Shown one piece after another: positions 1 to 9,215 of a stretch of 64,000 bases of DNA (position 1 is the stretch's first letter; each line of letters opens with the position of its first letter). A program made the translations under genes and the position numbers. The notes under the pieces were generated by a model. It saw only the letters and a program-made list of their open reading frames with translations. It had not been told where the DNA came from and did not search any database. The DNA is from Clostridium sp. TW13 (GTDB taxonomy: Bacteria > Bacillota > Clostridia > Clostridiales > Clostridiaceae): positions 1,302,001 through 1,366,000 of the forward strand of contig NZ_BROD01000001.1 in the NCBI RefSeq assembly GCF_024345225.1, written 5' to 3'.

Positions 1-67
1 CAAGATAATTATATGTTATAATATGGAGTAACTTTTCTATGATGCATAACTGGAAGGGGTGTTATTA

Positions 68-1360
68 ATGTTCCCAGATTTTATTAAACACTATGATTTA
101 ATTCGTTCAATTTTAAGAGATATTTTTTTATATGGATGCTTTTCAAGAAGCGATTTGGAAAGTAAAAATCATGGGAGTTCCAGAAAAGTTAGCTATGAAA
201 TGAGAAGAATTAGGCAGTATATAGCAAAAGATTTTGTAAAGGTAGATAAGGATGGAAAAAATAAACTTTTGAATTTAAGTTATGATTCTATTTCCAATAC
301 TAAAAATTTTTTGATTGATACATACCTAAGCAAAAGCTTTACTCAAACAGATGTTATCCTATATTACTATATTTTATTAATTTTAAATTATTTTGATGAA
401 CCAATGACTTTTTCTGAAATTGAAAATGAGCTGGTAAATAGAGGACTTATAAATTATGATAACATAAGCAGTAAAACTATAGAAAGAAAACTTAGTGAAA
501 TGGCTAATTCTATGGAAATAGTGTCATTTCAAAAAATAGGAAGAGTAAAGGAATATTATATTTCTGAAGATATATTAAAGGAATTAGATGCTGAGGAGTT
601 AGAAAAACTTTATTATGTAGTGCATCTATTTAAGAATATTGTTTTTCCTAATATAAGTGGTTATTACTTTTATGATACATTAAAAGATTATATGGAATTT
701 GAGAGGCATATTAAGGTTGCTGATAATGACTGTTTTCAATATAAAAATTTACACTTTCACCCTGTTATAGATGAAGAATTACTATTAAGAATTATGAATG
801 CAATTGAGGGTAGATATGAAATAATTCTTAAAGCTAAGTCTAAAACAATTAGAGTTAAGCATCATAATGATGAAATTATTAAGCCATTTAAACTTAGATA
901 TGATATTGAATGTGGTAGGTTTTATCTGATTGGATTTAATAACAGTGGTAGATGTATAAGTATTAGAATTGATAGAAGAGATGAGGTAGAGATTTTAAAG
1001 ACAAAGTTCAATTATGAGGAGTATGAAGACAAATATAGATTTTCTATGAAGAATAGTTTTTCAAGTGTGCCACATAACAACAATGATCCTTATGAAATAG
1101 TGAAGTTTAAAGTTAATATAAATTCTCAGCAGGAGTATTATATTGTTGAAAAAATTAAAGGAGAATTGTTAGAATGCATAATTCAAAAAATAAGTGATAC
1201 GGAGTATCTGATAACCAAAGAAGTAAATTCTCCTATAGAAATGATTCCGTGGATTCGTAAATATGCTGGATATTTAAAGGTTATTGCTCCTAGTTGGTTG
1301 AGTAAGAGAATAAAAAATGATTGGGAGGATATGTTGAGGAGTTATGGAGTTATTTCATGA
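68..1360 (+). CDS. WYL-domain transcriptional regulator (first of a pair)
   Basis: Predicted DNA-binding regulator of about 430 residues. The N-terminal part is helical and has a winged-helix look (roughly residues 5-60 and 90-170). The C-terminal half matches the WYL ligand-sensing domain plus its C-terminal extension, with an arginine-rich strand around SIRIDRRDEVEIL. WYL proteins usually respond to a bound nucleic acid or small ligand and often control DNA-repair or defence genes. I chose ATG 68 because the strong site GGAAGGGGTG lies just upstream; the in-frame GTG at 59 sits inside it. The gene overlaps the next WYL gene by 17 bases, so the two are probably translationally coupled. The target is unknown. 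Confidence 0.75.
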   Translation: MFPDFIKHYDLIRSILRDIFLYGCFSRSDLESKNHGSSRKVSYEMRRIRQYIAKDFVKVDKDGKNKLLNLSYDSISNTKNFLIDTYLSKSFTQTDVILYYYILLILNYFDEPMTFSEIENELVNRGLINYDNISSKTIERKLSEMANSMEIVSFQKIGRVKEYYISEDILKELDAEELEKLYYVVHLFKNIVFPNISGYYFYDTLKDYMEFERHIKVADNDCFQYKNLHFHPVIDEELLLRIMNAIEGRYEIILKAKSKTIRVKHHNDEIIKPFKLRYDIECGRFYLIGFNNSGRCISIRIDRRDEVEILKTKFNYEEYEDKYRFSMKNSFSSVPHNNNDPYEIVKFKVNINSQQEYYIVEKIKGELLECIIQKISDTEYLITKEVNSPIEMIPWIRKYAGYLKVIAPSWLSKRIKNDWEDMLRSYGVIS

Positions 1361-2342
1361 GTACAAAAATAAATATTTTCATTTTATATTTAGAATCTTG
1401 AATTTAGCCAATACTGGCATTAGTGAAGAGGAAATTATTAAACTTGTAGATAAAGAAGAATATGAAGAAAAAGCAATAGGTAAAGACTTTAGAACTTTTG
1501 AAGGAATGTTAACAAATGAATACAATCCTGAGAGCAACTTAAATCTATTAAAAAGGATCGATAATAAGTTCTATGCTGTAATAAATGAAGAAGATAAATT
1601 ACCCCTTAAAGTTAGATTTTCAAAGGTTGAAAAAGAATGGCTTAATGGATTAATTAAGGAGCCTATAGTACAAGTTCTCCTCGGCAGAGAGATTGTAAGT
1701 AAATTAGAAAAGGCATTAATAAATATAAATGAAGGAAATAATAATATAATAGAATTTACTAATAAAATAAAAAGAAACTTCGGGTACGACTATGACAATG
1801 TAGCTAATGTCTTTTTTACTATTTTACAAGGAATAATAAAAGAAACACCAATTAGATATACGAATGTTGATAAGTATGGCAATGAATATATAGATAAATT
1901 GGCACTTCCAATAAGGATTGAGTATTCCATAAAGGATGACGTTCTTAGGGCATCATTATATTCAATAGAAGATAATAGAAGTGTGTTGGTAAACTTACAT
2001 ACATTACGAGAGGTTAAAATAGATGAAGATACAAAATTAGAGATAAATAGAGAGCAGATATTGAAAAAATTACGGGAAAGCAAATATTGTGATACTCCAA
2101 TCACGTTGGAACTTCAAGATACAAGAGGTGTTGTTGAAAGATGCTTTATGAGCTTCTCATCCTTTGAAAGAACTTCTAGGGAGCTAGATAAAGGTAAGTA
2201 TGAAATGGATATTTATTATTACACATTCGATGAAAGTGAAGTAATAAATAAGATATTGTCTCTTGGACCATATGTTAAGGTGAAATCACCAGAAAGAGTT
2301 AAAAATATTTTAATCGATAGAATTAAAAAAGCTTATGAATAG
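1344..2342 (+). CDS. WYL-domain protein (second of a pair)
   Basis: A 332-residue protein with the same general plan as its upstream neighbour: a helical N-terminus, then a beta-rich WYL-like region (about residues 165-230) and a C-terminal extension. It starts inside the end of the first WYL gene, with GAGGAG five bases before the ATG. Tandem WYL pairs, as in the PafB/PafC type, tend to act as one heteromeric regulator, so these two may work as a complex; that is inferred from gene order. Sequence similarity to classical WYL proteins is weaker than for the first gene. Confidence 0.65.
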   Translation: MELFHEYKNKYFHFIFRILNLANTGISEEEIIKLVDKEEYEEKAIGKDFRTFEGMLTNEYNPESNLNLLKRIDNKFYAVINEEDKLPLKVRFSKVEKEWLNGLIKEPIVQVLLGREIVSKLEKALININEGNNNIIEFTNKIKRNFGYDYDNVANVFFTILQGIIKETPIRYTNVDKYGNEYIDKLALPIRIEYSIKDDVLRASLYSIEDNRSVLVNLHTLREVKIDEDTKLEINREQILKKLRESKYCDTPITLELQDTRGVVERCFMSFSSFERTSRELDKGKYEMDIYYYTFDESEVINKILSLGPYVKVKSPERVKNILIDRIKKAYE

Positions 2343-2390
2343 AAATAGATAAGCAGCAAAAATTTTTATTGAATATAAAATTAGAAAAGA

Positions 2391-2413
2391 AGCGTAGGAT
2401 ATTATCCTACGCT
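2391..2413 (-). terminator. Intrinsic terminator of the small minus-strand gene
   Basis: Perfect inverted repeat AGCGTAGGAT / ATCCTACGCT with a 3-nt loop. Read on the minus strand it is followed by a T-rich tail. It lies 28 bases beyond the stop of the 57-codon gene at 2441-2614. It may also end the upstream WYL transcript. Confidence 0.7.
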
Positions 2414-2440
2414 ATAATTATTTCTAATCTAGAAAAACGT

Positions 2441-2614
2441 CTAGATACGATGAACATTACATTTTCTAATTCTTCTCATTCTCTTTATTTTTGCAAATGA
2501 ATTCATTTCAGGTAAGTTTCTATATTCCTCTGGAATGTCATCTACGTTCTTTTCTTCATTATAGTCATAAACTAATAAAGATATAATTAAAGCTGAAATT
2601 ATTATAAATAACAT
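2441..2614 (-). CDS. Small single-pass membrane peptide (57 aa)
   Basis: Short reading frame beginning MLFIIISALIISLLVYDYNE. One hydrophobic N-terminal helix (about residues 2-15) is followed by an acidic stretch and then a basic tail rich in Arg and Lys with one Cys. Start support: AAGGAG and a closer GAAGGA upstream of the ATG at 2614. End support: a hairpin terminator 28 bases after the stop. I do not recognise a family. A membrane anchor plus a charged cytoplasmic tail is the only inference. It sits alone between the WYL pair and the hydrogenase. Confidence 0.6.
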   Translation of the reverse strand: MLFIIISALIISLLVYDYNEEKNVDDIPEEYRNLPEMNSFAKIKRMRRIRKCNVHRI

Positions 2615-2642
2615 AATTCCTTCACACTCCTTCTTTATGTTG

Positions 2643-3359
2643 ATTTTATTATATTAATAATTCCGATAAGAGTAAAGAAACCGAAATTATTAATATAGTA
2701 AAATATCCCTACGTAATTTTTCAAAAAAATAATAATGTAAAAAAATTCATGAATAATAAAGTAAAAAAGTTATGTTCAAATGATATTTGTACAATAATTG
2801 CATAAAAACCTGCAAATAATCAGAAAAAATTATGCAATAATATGAATATTTTATTATCAATTTCAATATAAATTAACTCTGAATATTAAAAAAATCACAT
2901 TGAGTATATACTTGAAAACTTAAAAGTTGCCTTACAAGTTATATCATATGCTGATTTTAGATATAGGACACTAAAATTTATGAAACTGATTAATTTTATA
3001 AAAAGGATGGATAACATTAATTTATTAAAATATGAATTTTTTTATTCTCAATATATACATTTATGCAATTTTTAAATCAAAAAAGCAACACATATATATT
3101 ATTTACCACTATTTTGAATAATATACAAAAGTCTAAGAAACAGTTATATACTCTTTAAAGCACAAAAGTTTAATGATACTAGAAATTGAACATTATATAC
3201 AATAATTGAATAATATTCGAGGATAATACTTAAAATAATATTTGATTAGTAATAAAAGAGATAGCTAGATATTTTACACATATTTAATAGAAACTAAATT
3301 TACTATCTTATGGTTGTAGTGATTATATAAAATTTATTGAGAATCTAAGGAGTGATATA
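2643..3359. other. AT-rich non-coding stretch upstream of the hydrogenase
   Basis: About 700 bases with no convincing reading frame on either strand. It contains an imperfect inverted repeat near 2651-2696 (ATATTAATAATT on one side, AATTATTAATAT on the other), which could be a regulator site. The hydrogenase ribosome binding site (AAGGAGTGATATA) is at its right end. I could not pick a single convincing promoter because the whole stretch is AT-rich. Confidence 0.5.
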
Positions 3360-5333
3360 ATGTCTGAGAATAAACCAACATTTATACAAAGTCCTTTTGG
3401 ATGTATTTTTTCTGTTTTTAGTGAAGAAGAATTAAAAGAGCTTAAAGGGGAAAGGTCAATAGCTATATGTGGAAAGATTAATAATCCAGGAATATATGAA
3501 TTAAAACAAGGGGGGACTCTTAAGGATCTTATTGAAGTTTCTGGTGGAATTATTGATGATTTTGATTTTAAAGCTGCTCAGATAGGAATTCCATTTGGTG
3601 GTTTTTTAACAAAAGAAAATTTAGAGGATGAATTAGATTTTGACACATTCAAAGATATTTCAAGTAAAACAATAATTATTTTATCTGAAGAAGATTGCAT
3701 TGTTCAGTATGAAAAATTTTATTTAGAGTACTTATTAGGCAAAATAAAAGATGGAATTTATGGAGAGTATGATGCAGTAAAAGAAGAGTTCACAGAATTG
3801 CTTAAGGTCTGGGATAGGATAAGTAAGGGTGTAACTAATATGCGTGATATCTATCTTATGAGAAGAATTTCTCAAAATATCACAAATAAAATGAAGCAAG
3901 AGCATGACGTAGTAAAAGAAATTATAGAAAAATTTTATGAGGAAATAGAGGAGCATATTGAAGAAAAAAAATGCTATACCTCTCAATGCAACCATCTTGT
4001 TAAAATAACAATTACGCCAAGATGTATAGGATGTGGGAGCTGTGCAAGGGTTTGTCCTGTTAGCTGTATAGTGGGAGAAAAGAAACAGCTACATAAAATT
4101 GATTATGATAGATGTGTTCATTGTGGAGCTTGTATATCAGTTTGCCCTGTGGATGCCATTACTGCTGGTGATAATAGTCTTAAATTTTTAAGAGATTTAG
4201 CAACACCAAACAAGCTGGTAATCACTCAGATGGCTCCAGCTGTAAGGGTTACAATTGGAGAAGCTTTTGGATTTGAACCAGGAGAGAATGTTGAAAGAAA
4301 ACTAGCAGCAGCTCTTAGAAAATTAGGAGTAGATTATGTATTTGATACCACTTGGGGAGCTGATTTAACAATAGCTGAGGAAGCCGCTGAATTTCAAGAT
4401 AGGCTTGAAAGGTATTTGGCTGGAGAGAAAAATGTACGTCTTCCTATTTTAACTTCTTGTTGTCCTGCTTGGATTAAATTCATAGAACAAAATTATGGAG
4501 ATATGCTTGATGTTCCTTCTACTGCAAAATCACCAATGCAGATGTTTGCAACTGTAGCAAAAGAGATATGGGCAAAAGAAAAAGGTTTTTCAAGAGAAGA
4601 AGTTACTTCAGTAGCAATTATGCCTTGTATAGCTAAAAAGTATGAGGCATCAAGGGCTGAATTCTCAATAAATTTAAATTATGATGTTGATTATGTAATT
4701 ACTACTAGAGAGTTAATTAGGATATTAGAAACTTCAGGAATAGATTTGAAAAATATTGAGGAAGAAGATATAGATCCGGTTTTAGGAGAGTATACTGGAG
4801 CTGGAATAATCTTTGGAAGAACAGGAGGAGTAATTGAAGCTGCAGTTAGAACTGCTGTTGAAAAGATAACAGGAAAGAAGCTTGATAATATTGAATTTGA
4901 ACAGTTAAGAGGTTGGGATGGTTTTAGAATAGCTGAAGTAGAGGCTGGAGATCTAAAACTTAGGATAGGTGTAACACATGGTCTTAGAGAAGCAGCCAAA
5001 ATGTTGGATAAGATAAGATCAGGCGAAGAGTTTTTCCATGCTATAGAAATTATGGCATGCGAATGTGGATGTGTAGGTGGAGGCGGACAGCCTAAGATAA
5101 AGAGAAATAAAAAGGAAGTATTAATTAATAGAGCAGAGGGATTGAATAGTATAGATAGGTCTAAGGAAATTAGAAAATCTGATGAAAACCCATATATCCA
5201 AGCAATTTATGAAAAATATTTAGAGCATCCATTAAGTCACAAGGCGCATGAATTGCTACATACTTCATATTTTCCTAGGGTTAAAGTACGAAAGGATAAA
5301 AATAAATCTGATGTAGTAGAATACAAAGAATAA
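3360..5333 (+). CDS. hydA: [FeFe] hydrogenase with SLBB-type N-terminus
   Basis: Iron-only hydrogenase, 657 aa, expected to reduce protons with ferredoxin electrons during fermentation. Domain order: an SLBB-like domain (about residues 30-90, as in NuoF), a helical linker, two 4Fe-4S ferredoxin motifs (CIGCGSCARVCP and CVHCGACISVCP, about 220-265), then the H-cluster domain. Its three signatures are visible: L1 TSCCPAWIKF, L2 MPCIAKKYE and L3 MACECGCVGGGGQP. The usual L3 is MACPGGCxxGGGQP, so this copy has an extra Cys (CECGC). The C-terminal small-subunit-like tail is present. The gene appears monocistronic with its own terminator. Assignment to the family is firm; the N-terminal partner is inferred. 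Confidence 0.95.
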   Translation: MSENKPTFIQSPFGCIFSVFSEEELKELKGERSIAICGKINNPGIYELKQGGTLKDLIEVSGGIIDDFDFKAAQIGIPFGGFLTKENLEDELDFDTFKDISSKTIIILSEEDCIVQYEKFYLEYLLGKIKDGIYGEYDAVKEEFTELLKVWDRISKGVTNMRDIYLMRRISQNITNKMKQEHDVVKEIIEKFYEEIEEHIEEKKCYTSQCNHLVKITITPRCIGCGSCARVCPVSCIVGEKKQLHKIDYDRCVHCGACISVCPVDAITAGDNSLKFLRDLATPNKLVITQMAPAVRVTIGEAFGFEPGENVERKLAAALRKLGVDYVFDTTWGADLTIAEEAAEFQDRLERYLAGEKNVRLPILTSCCPAWIKFIEQNYGDMLDVPSTAKSPMQMFATVAKEIWAKEKGFSREEVTSVAIMPCIAKKYEASRAEFSINLNYDVDYVITTRELIRILETSGIDLKNIEEEDIDPVLGEYTGAGIIFGRTGGVIEAAVRTAVEKITGKKLDNIEFEQLRGWDGFRIAEVEAGDLKLRIGVTHGLREAAKMLDKIRSGEEFFHAIEIMACECGCVGGGGQPKIKRNKKEVLINRAEGLNSIDRSKEIRKSDENPYIQAIYEKYLEHPLSHKAHELLHTSYFPRVKVRKDKNKSDVVEYKE

Positions 5334-5374
5334 TATATACATTAATTATATAAGCATAACAATTTAGAATAATA

Positions 5375-5418
5375 AAACAGGTTATAAAATACCGTTAAAA
5401 GTATTTTATAACCTGTTT
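5375..5418. terminator. Bidirectional terminator, hydrogenase / CDF
   Basis: An 18-bp perfect inverted repeat, AAACAGGTTATAAAATAC and its complement, with an 8-nt loop. It is A-rich on the left and followed by T's on the right, so it serves both convergent genes. The right arm ends one base before the stop codon of the CDF gene. Confidence 0.9.
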
Positions 5419-6330
5419 TTAGTGTGCAAATTTATTTTTACATTTAACTTTACAGTTTTCGCAGTTACTTGCTTCTTCAGAAGCTTCCATGTGAATCATG
5501 ATATCAGTGTGCTTTAAACTTTGTTCTATATCTTTCTCAATGGAATCACATATATCATGAGCCTGCTTAATTGTGGTTTCATCAGGAAAAACTAAATGAA
5601 GATCAATATATCTCATGTGTCCTGATTTTCTTGTTTTAAGATTATGATAGTTACAGTATACATCGGAATATTTTATGATTTTATCTTCTATTACTTTAAT
5701 GTCTTCGTCAGACAACTTTACATCTAGAAGTGGTTCGAAGGCAGTCTTTAACAATTCATAAGCTTCTTTTAGAATAAAAATGGCCACGCCAATAGCAACT
5801 ACAGGGTCTAAAAAGTTTAATTTAGTAACCCATATTAGCAATAATCCTGTGCCTACACCTAAAGAAGTGTAAACATCAGCTTTTAAGTGGAGAGCATCTG
5901 CTTCTAAGGCTATAGAATCTTCTTGTTTGGCTACTTTGTATAGCTTTCTTGATACAATATAGTTTATGGCTGATGAAATAAACATAACAATAAAGCCGAA
6001 TCCGATTGAACCAATTTCAGATGGATTAAGTATTTTCTTAACAGATTCAACAATTATCCAAATAGAAGCTGCGAATATTAATAAGGATTCAATTACACCA
6101 GAAATATTTTCAATCTTTCCATGTCCATAAGGATGCATGCTATCTGCAGGTTTGTCAGAAATTTTTACTGAGAAAAAAGCAATGATGGCAGCCAATAAAT
6201 CCATTGTCGAGTGAATAGCCTCTGAAATAATACTTACAGAACCTGTGAGTAAACCGACTATTAATTTCATTACAATTAATGTTGAATTTGAAAGTAAAGA
6301 TAATCTAGCAACTTTAACTTTAGCATTCAT
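5419..6330 (-). CDS. Cation diffusion facilitator (CDF) metal exporter
   Basis: A 303-aa inner-membrane antiporter of the CDF/FieF/MamB group, expected to export divalent metals such as Fe, Zn or Mn in exchange for protons. Six membrane helices lie in the first 200 residues. Metal-site residues are visible in helix 2 (EAIHSTMDLLA) and helix 5 (ADALHLKADVYTS). The C-terminal cytoplasmic domain is followed by a Cys-rich tail (SNCENCKVKCKNK) that is not general in the family and could bind metal. The start has GGAGGC upstream. The exact metal cannot be told from sequence. Confidence 0.9.
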   Translation of the reverse strand: MNAKVKVARLSLLSNSTLIVMKLIVGLLTGSVSIISEAIHSTMDLLAAIIAFFSVKISDKPADSMHPYGHGKIENISGVIESLLIFAASIWIIVESVKKILNPSEIGSIGFGFIVMFISSAINYIVSRKLYKVAKQEDSIALEADALHLKADVYTSLGVGTGLLLIWVTKLNFLDPVVAIGVAIFILKEAYELLKTAFEPLLDVKLSDEDIKVIEDKIIKYSDVYCNYHNLKTRKSGHMRYIDLHLVFPDETTIKQAHDICDSIEKDIEQSLKHTDIMIHMEASEEASNCENCKVKCKNKFAH

Positions 6331-6557
6331 AATATTGCCTCCAATTATATATTTTTTTATTTCAGTTGAGAATTTAAATTAAATATATAATACATCTATA
6401 ATTATTGGAAAGTCAAGCATAAAACACAGTGGGATTCATTATCAATTGAAAATGAGTTTTATAATTATAATTGTATTTTATCCATTACAAAATATATAAT
6501 TCGGGCAGAACGAATTCAATAATATGGAATATGAGTCAAATAAATGTTGTTTATATT

Positions 6558-6621
6558 AAGTTTAGGTTAAATTTTTTAAAAGTAGTTTAAAATTTGTTAA
6601 AAATCGAATATACTTTATAAT
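6558..6621 (+). promoter_or_regulatory. Promoter with Pho-box-like repeats, first DUF47-PiT pair
   Basis: TTAAA-type repeats recur at about 9-11 base steps immediately before a TATAAT (6616-6621). The same arrangement recurs before the second copy of this operon. PhoP boxes of Firmicutes are TTAACA-like repeats at 11-bp steps, so phosphate-starvation control by PhoP is a reasonable inference. Base-by-base match to a known box is loose. Confidence 0.45.
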
Positions 6622-6674
6622 GGATTGAATTAAAAAACATCAAATAATTATTTTTTTAGGGAGATGTGATAAGT

Positions 6675-7301
6675 ATGTTTAACTTAAAGCCAAAAGAGGA
6701 TAAATTTTTTATTATGTTCTTGGAAGCAGCAAAAAATGTTGATGAGGCTGCATTGACTTTAAGAAAAAGTCTGGATTCTTTATCAACTAAAGAAGCAGAG
6801 GTTAGTAAAATTGAAGAATTGGAGCATAAAGGAGATAAATTTGTAGGCAAAATAGTAAAAGAATTAAATGAAGCCTTTATAACACCAATTGACAGAGAAG
6901 ATATTTATATGTTGATAAAAGAAATGGACGATATATTAGATTTGATAAATTCAACAGCACATAGATTTGTTATGTTTAACGTTAACGAAAGCACTGAAAC
7001 TGCAAAACTTTTAGGTGATATGATTGTAGAATGCACAAGCAATATATTAGGCATAATGGAGGAACTTCCTTCACTTGGCAGCAAGTCAAATCATTTATCA
7101 GAAAGAATTATAAGTATAAATAGAATTGAAAATGAAGCTGATGCTTTATTTAGACAGACAGTAGGAGAGTTGTTTAGAAATGAGACAAACCCTATAGAAG
7201 TTATTAAGTGGAAAGAGATATATCAAATTTTGGAGAATACTATAGATAAATGTGAAAGAATTGCTAATATGGTAGAGGGAGTTGTTATTAAGAATGCATA
7301 A
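6675..7301 (+). CDS. DUF47 / PhoU-like phosphate transport accessory protein, copy 1
   Basis: About 208 residues, all-helical, PhoU-like fold (DUF47). Such proteins are encoded beside PiT permeases and are thought to regulate them. Recognisable segments are FNLKPKEDKF near the start, EELEHKGD and ITPIDREDIY in the middle, and ELFRNETNPIEVIKWKEIY near the end. I chose ATG 6675 because both copies of the operon share GGGAGATGTGATA just before it. It overlaps the PiT gene by a few bases (ATGCATAA), indicating coupling. Confidence 0.88.
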   Translation: MFNLKPKEDKFFIMFLEAAKNVDEAALTLRKSLDSLSTKEAEVSKIEELEHKGDKFVGKIVKELNEAFITPIDREDIYMLIKEMDDILDLINSTAHRFVMFNVNESTETAKLLGDMIVECTSNILGIMEELPSLGSKSNHLSERIISINRIENEADALFRQTVGELFRNETNPIEVIKWKEIYQILENTIDKCERIANMVEGVVIKNA

Positions 7302-8292
7302 CACTATGACTATAACTATTTTAATAGTAGCCTTTGTGTTGATATTTGATTTTATAAATGGATTTCATGATACAGCTACTGCGGTAGCAACATCTATTTC
7401 TACAAGGGCATTAAGTCCGAGAGCGGCAATTATAATTTGTTCAATTTTTAATTTTGTGGGAGCATTTACTGGTACAGCCGTTGCAAAAACTGTTGGTGCT
7501 AATATAGTAAAAAGTTCAGAGCTTCCTCAATGGGTTATTTTAGGCGTACTGTTATCGGCAATTATATGGAATTTAATTACTTGGTATTTTGGAATTCCAA
7601 GTAGTTCTTCCCATGCTTTAATAGGTGCATTAATTGGTGGAGCAATGGCTTATACTTGGAAAATTGGAGTGGTAAACTGGAATAATCTTTTTAAGGATGT
7701 AATAATGTGGATTTTCTTGGCTCCAGTTATAGGTTTTACTGCTGGATATATTATAATGTTCATATTAAATTGGATATTAAAACCATTTAATGTGCGTATA
7801 GTAAATAAAATATTTTTAAAATTGCAAGTAGTAGCAGGAGCTGCAATGGCTTTGAACCATGGAGGTAATGATGCTCAAAAATCAATGGGTCTAATTACAA
7901 TGGCTTTATTAAGCGGTGGTTATATAAGTACATTTGAAGTGCCAAAATGGGTTGTAGTATGTTGTGCATTGGCAATGGCTATTGGAACTTCTGTTGGTGG
8001 AAAGAAAATCATTAAAACTATGGGTAGTGGTATGACAAAGTTGACACCAGTAAATGGTTTTGCAGCTCAATCAGGGGCAGCTGGAGTAATATTGCTTGCA
8101 AGTTCATTCCATGCTCCAGTTAGTACAACACACGTAATTTCAACTACTGTAATGGGAGTTGGTGCTTCTAAGAGATTAAAATCAGTAAAGTGGGGCGTAG
8201 CTAAGAACATAGTATGGGCTTGGATTTTAACTATTCCTATAACTGCTATAATTTCAGCATTAACTATATTCATAATTAAATTATTTGTATAA
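7294..8292 (+). CDS. pit: PiT-family inorganic phosphate permease, copy 1
   Basis: About 332 aa, roughly ten membrane helices. The two inverted PiT signature motifs are present: FDFINGFHDTATAVATSIST near the N-terminus and ALNHGGNDAQKSMG in the second half. It imports phosphate (often as a metal-phosphate complex) with protons or sodium. The start overlaps the end of the DUF47 gene, and the parallel start of copy 2 supports ATG 7294. Part of a duplicated two-gene operon. Confidence 0.93.
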   Translation: MHNTMTITILIVAFVLIFDFINGFHDTATAVATSISTRALSPRAAIIICSIFNFVGAFTGTAVAKTVGANIVKSSELPQWVILGVLLSAIIWNLITWYFGIPSSSSHALIGALIGGAMAYTWKIGVVNWNNLFKDVIMWIFLAPVIGFTAGYIIMFILNWILKPFNVRIVNKIFLKLQVVAGAAMALNHGGNDAQKSMGLITMALLSGGYISTFEVPKWVVVCCALAMAIGTSVGGKKIIKTMGSGMTKLTPVNGFAAQSGAAGVILLASSFHAPVSTTHVISTTVMGVGASKRLKSVKWGVAKNIVWAWILTIPITAIISALTIFIIKLFV

Positions 8293-8334
8293 TTCAGAGC
8301 TATAGTTCTATATACATATGAAGTTAGGAAAATT

Positions 8335-8387
8335 AGAAAATAGACTTGGGGATTTTAATAATATTAGAATTCACAGGTCTATTTTCT
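8335..8387 (+). terminator. Terminator after PiT copy 1
   Basis: Arms AGAAAATAGAC (8335-8345) and GTCTATTTTCT (8377-8387) pair perfectly around a 31-nt loop. The loop is long, so efficiency is uncertain. It separates the two duplicated operons. Confidence 0.6.
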
Positions 8388-8469
8388 ATTTAAATTGTAT
8401 AAATTATTAAATAGAAATGTTAAAATTATATTTTATAGTGTTAAGTGTAAAGGGGTGCAATATTAAGAT

Positions 8470-8522
8470 TAGGTTAAGTTTTTTAAAAAATAGTTTAAAA
8501 AATTTTCAAAATAGAATATACT
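8470..8522 (+). promoter_or_regulatory. Promoter with Pho-box-like repeats, second DUF47-PiT pair
   Basis: Nearly the same block as before copy 1: AGGTTAAGTTTTTTAAAA, then two more TTAAA/TTCAA repeats, then GAATATACTT. TATACT (8517-8522) is the element conserved in both copies and may be the -10. Conservation between the two copies, where flanking non-coding DNA has diverged, argues that the repeats are functional. Confidence 0.45.
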
Positions 8523-8588
8523 TGTAATGGATTGCGATTTATTAATTTATATGTCGAGTATGCGTATTTTATAGGGAGATGTGATAAT

Positions 8589-9215
8589 ATGTTTAACTTA
8601 AAGCCAAAAGAAGATAAATTCTATACTATGTTCTTAGACGCAGCACAAAATGTAAATGAAGCAGCTGTAACACTTAGAAAAAGTTTAGATTCTTTATCTA
8701 ACAAACAAGAAGATGTTGCTAAAATTGAAGAGTTAGAACATAAAGGAGACAGGTTAGTTAGTGTTGTTACTAAGGAACTAAATGAAGCATTTATAACACC
8801 AATAGACAGAGAAGATATATATGTATTAATTAAGCAAATGGATGACATATTAGATTTAATAAATTCCACAGCCCACAGATTTGTAATGTTTAATATTGAT
8901 GAAAGTACAGAAGAAGCTAAACTTTTAGCAGATATGGTAGTAGAATGTGCAGTAAACATTCTAGAACTAATGAGTGAACTTCATCTATTGAGCAGTAAGT
9001 CAAATCACATAAAAGAAAGAATAATTAACATAAACAAAATAGAAAATGATGCAGATGCTCTATTTAGAAAAACCGTTGGAGAATTATTTAGAAATGAGAC
9101 AAACCCATTAGAGGTTATTAAATGGAAAGAAATATATCAAATTTTAGAAAATACTATTGACAAATGTGAGAAGATTGCAAATCTTATAGAGGGAGTTGTC
9201 ATAAAGAATGCATAG
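8589..9215 (+). CDS. DUF47 / PhoU-like phosphate transport accessory protein, copy 2
   Basis: Paralogue of the protein at 6675-7301, the same length and closely similar over its whole length, but with many silent changes. The duplication is therefore not recent. Start ATG 8589 is set by the shared upstream GGGAGATGTGATA. It overlaps the following PiT gene (ATGCATAG), so the pair is translationally coupled as in copy 1. Confidence 0.88.
   Translation: MFNLKPKEDKFYTMFLDAAQNVNEAAVTLRKSLDSLSNKQEDVAKIEELEHKGDRLVSVVTKELNEAFITPIDREDIYVLIKQMDDILDLINSTAHRFVMFNIDESTEEAKLLADMVVECAVNILELMSELHLLSSKSNHIKERIININKIENDADALFRKTVGELFRNETNPLEVIKWKEIYQILENTIDKCEKIANLIEGVVIKNA

Noticed and set aside
6331-8600. 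A recent transposition or segmental duplication of the DUF47-PiT operon
   Set aside because: The two copies differ at many silent positions and in spacer DNA, and no element ends flank them, so the duplication looks old.
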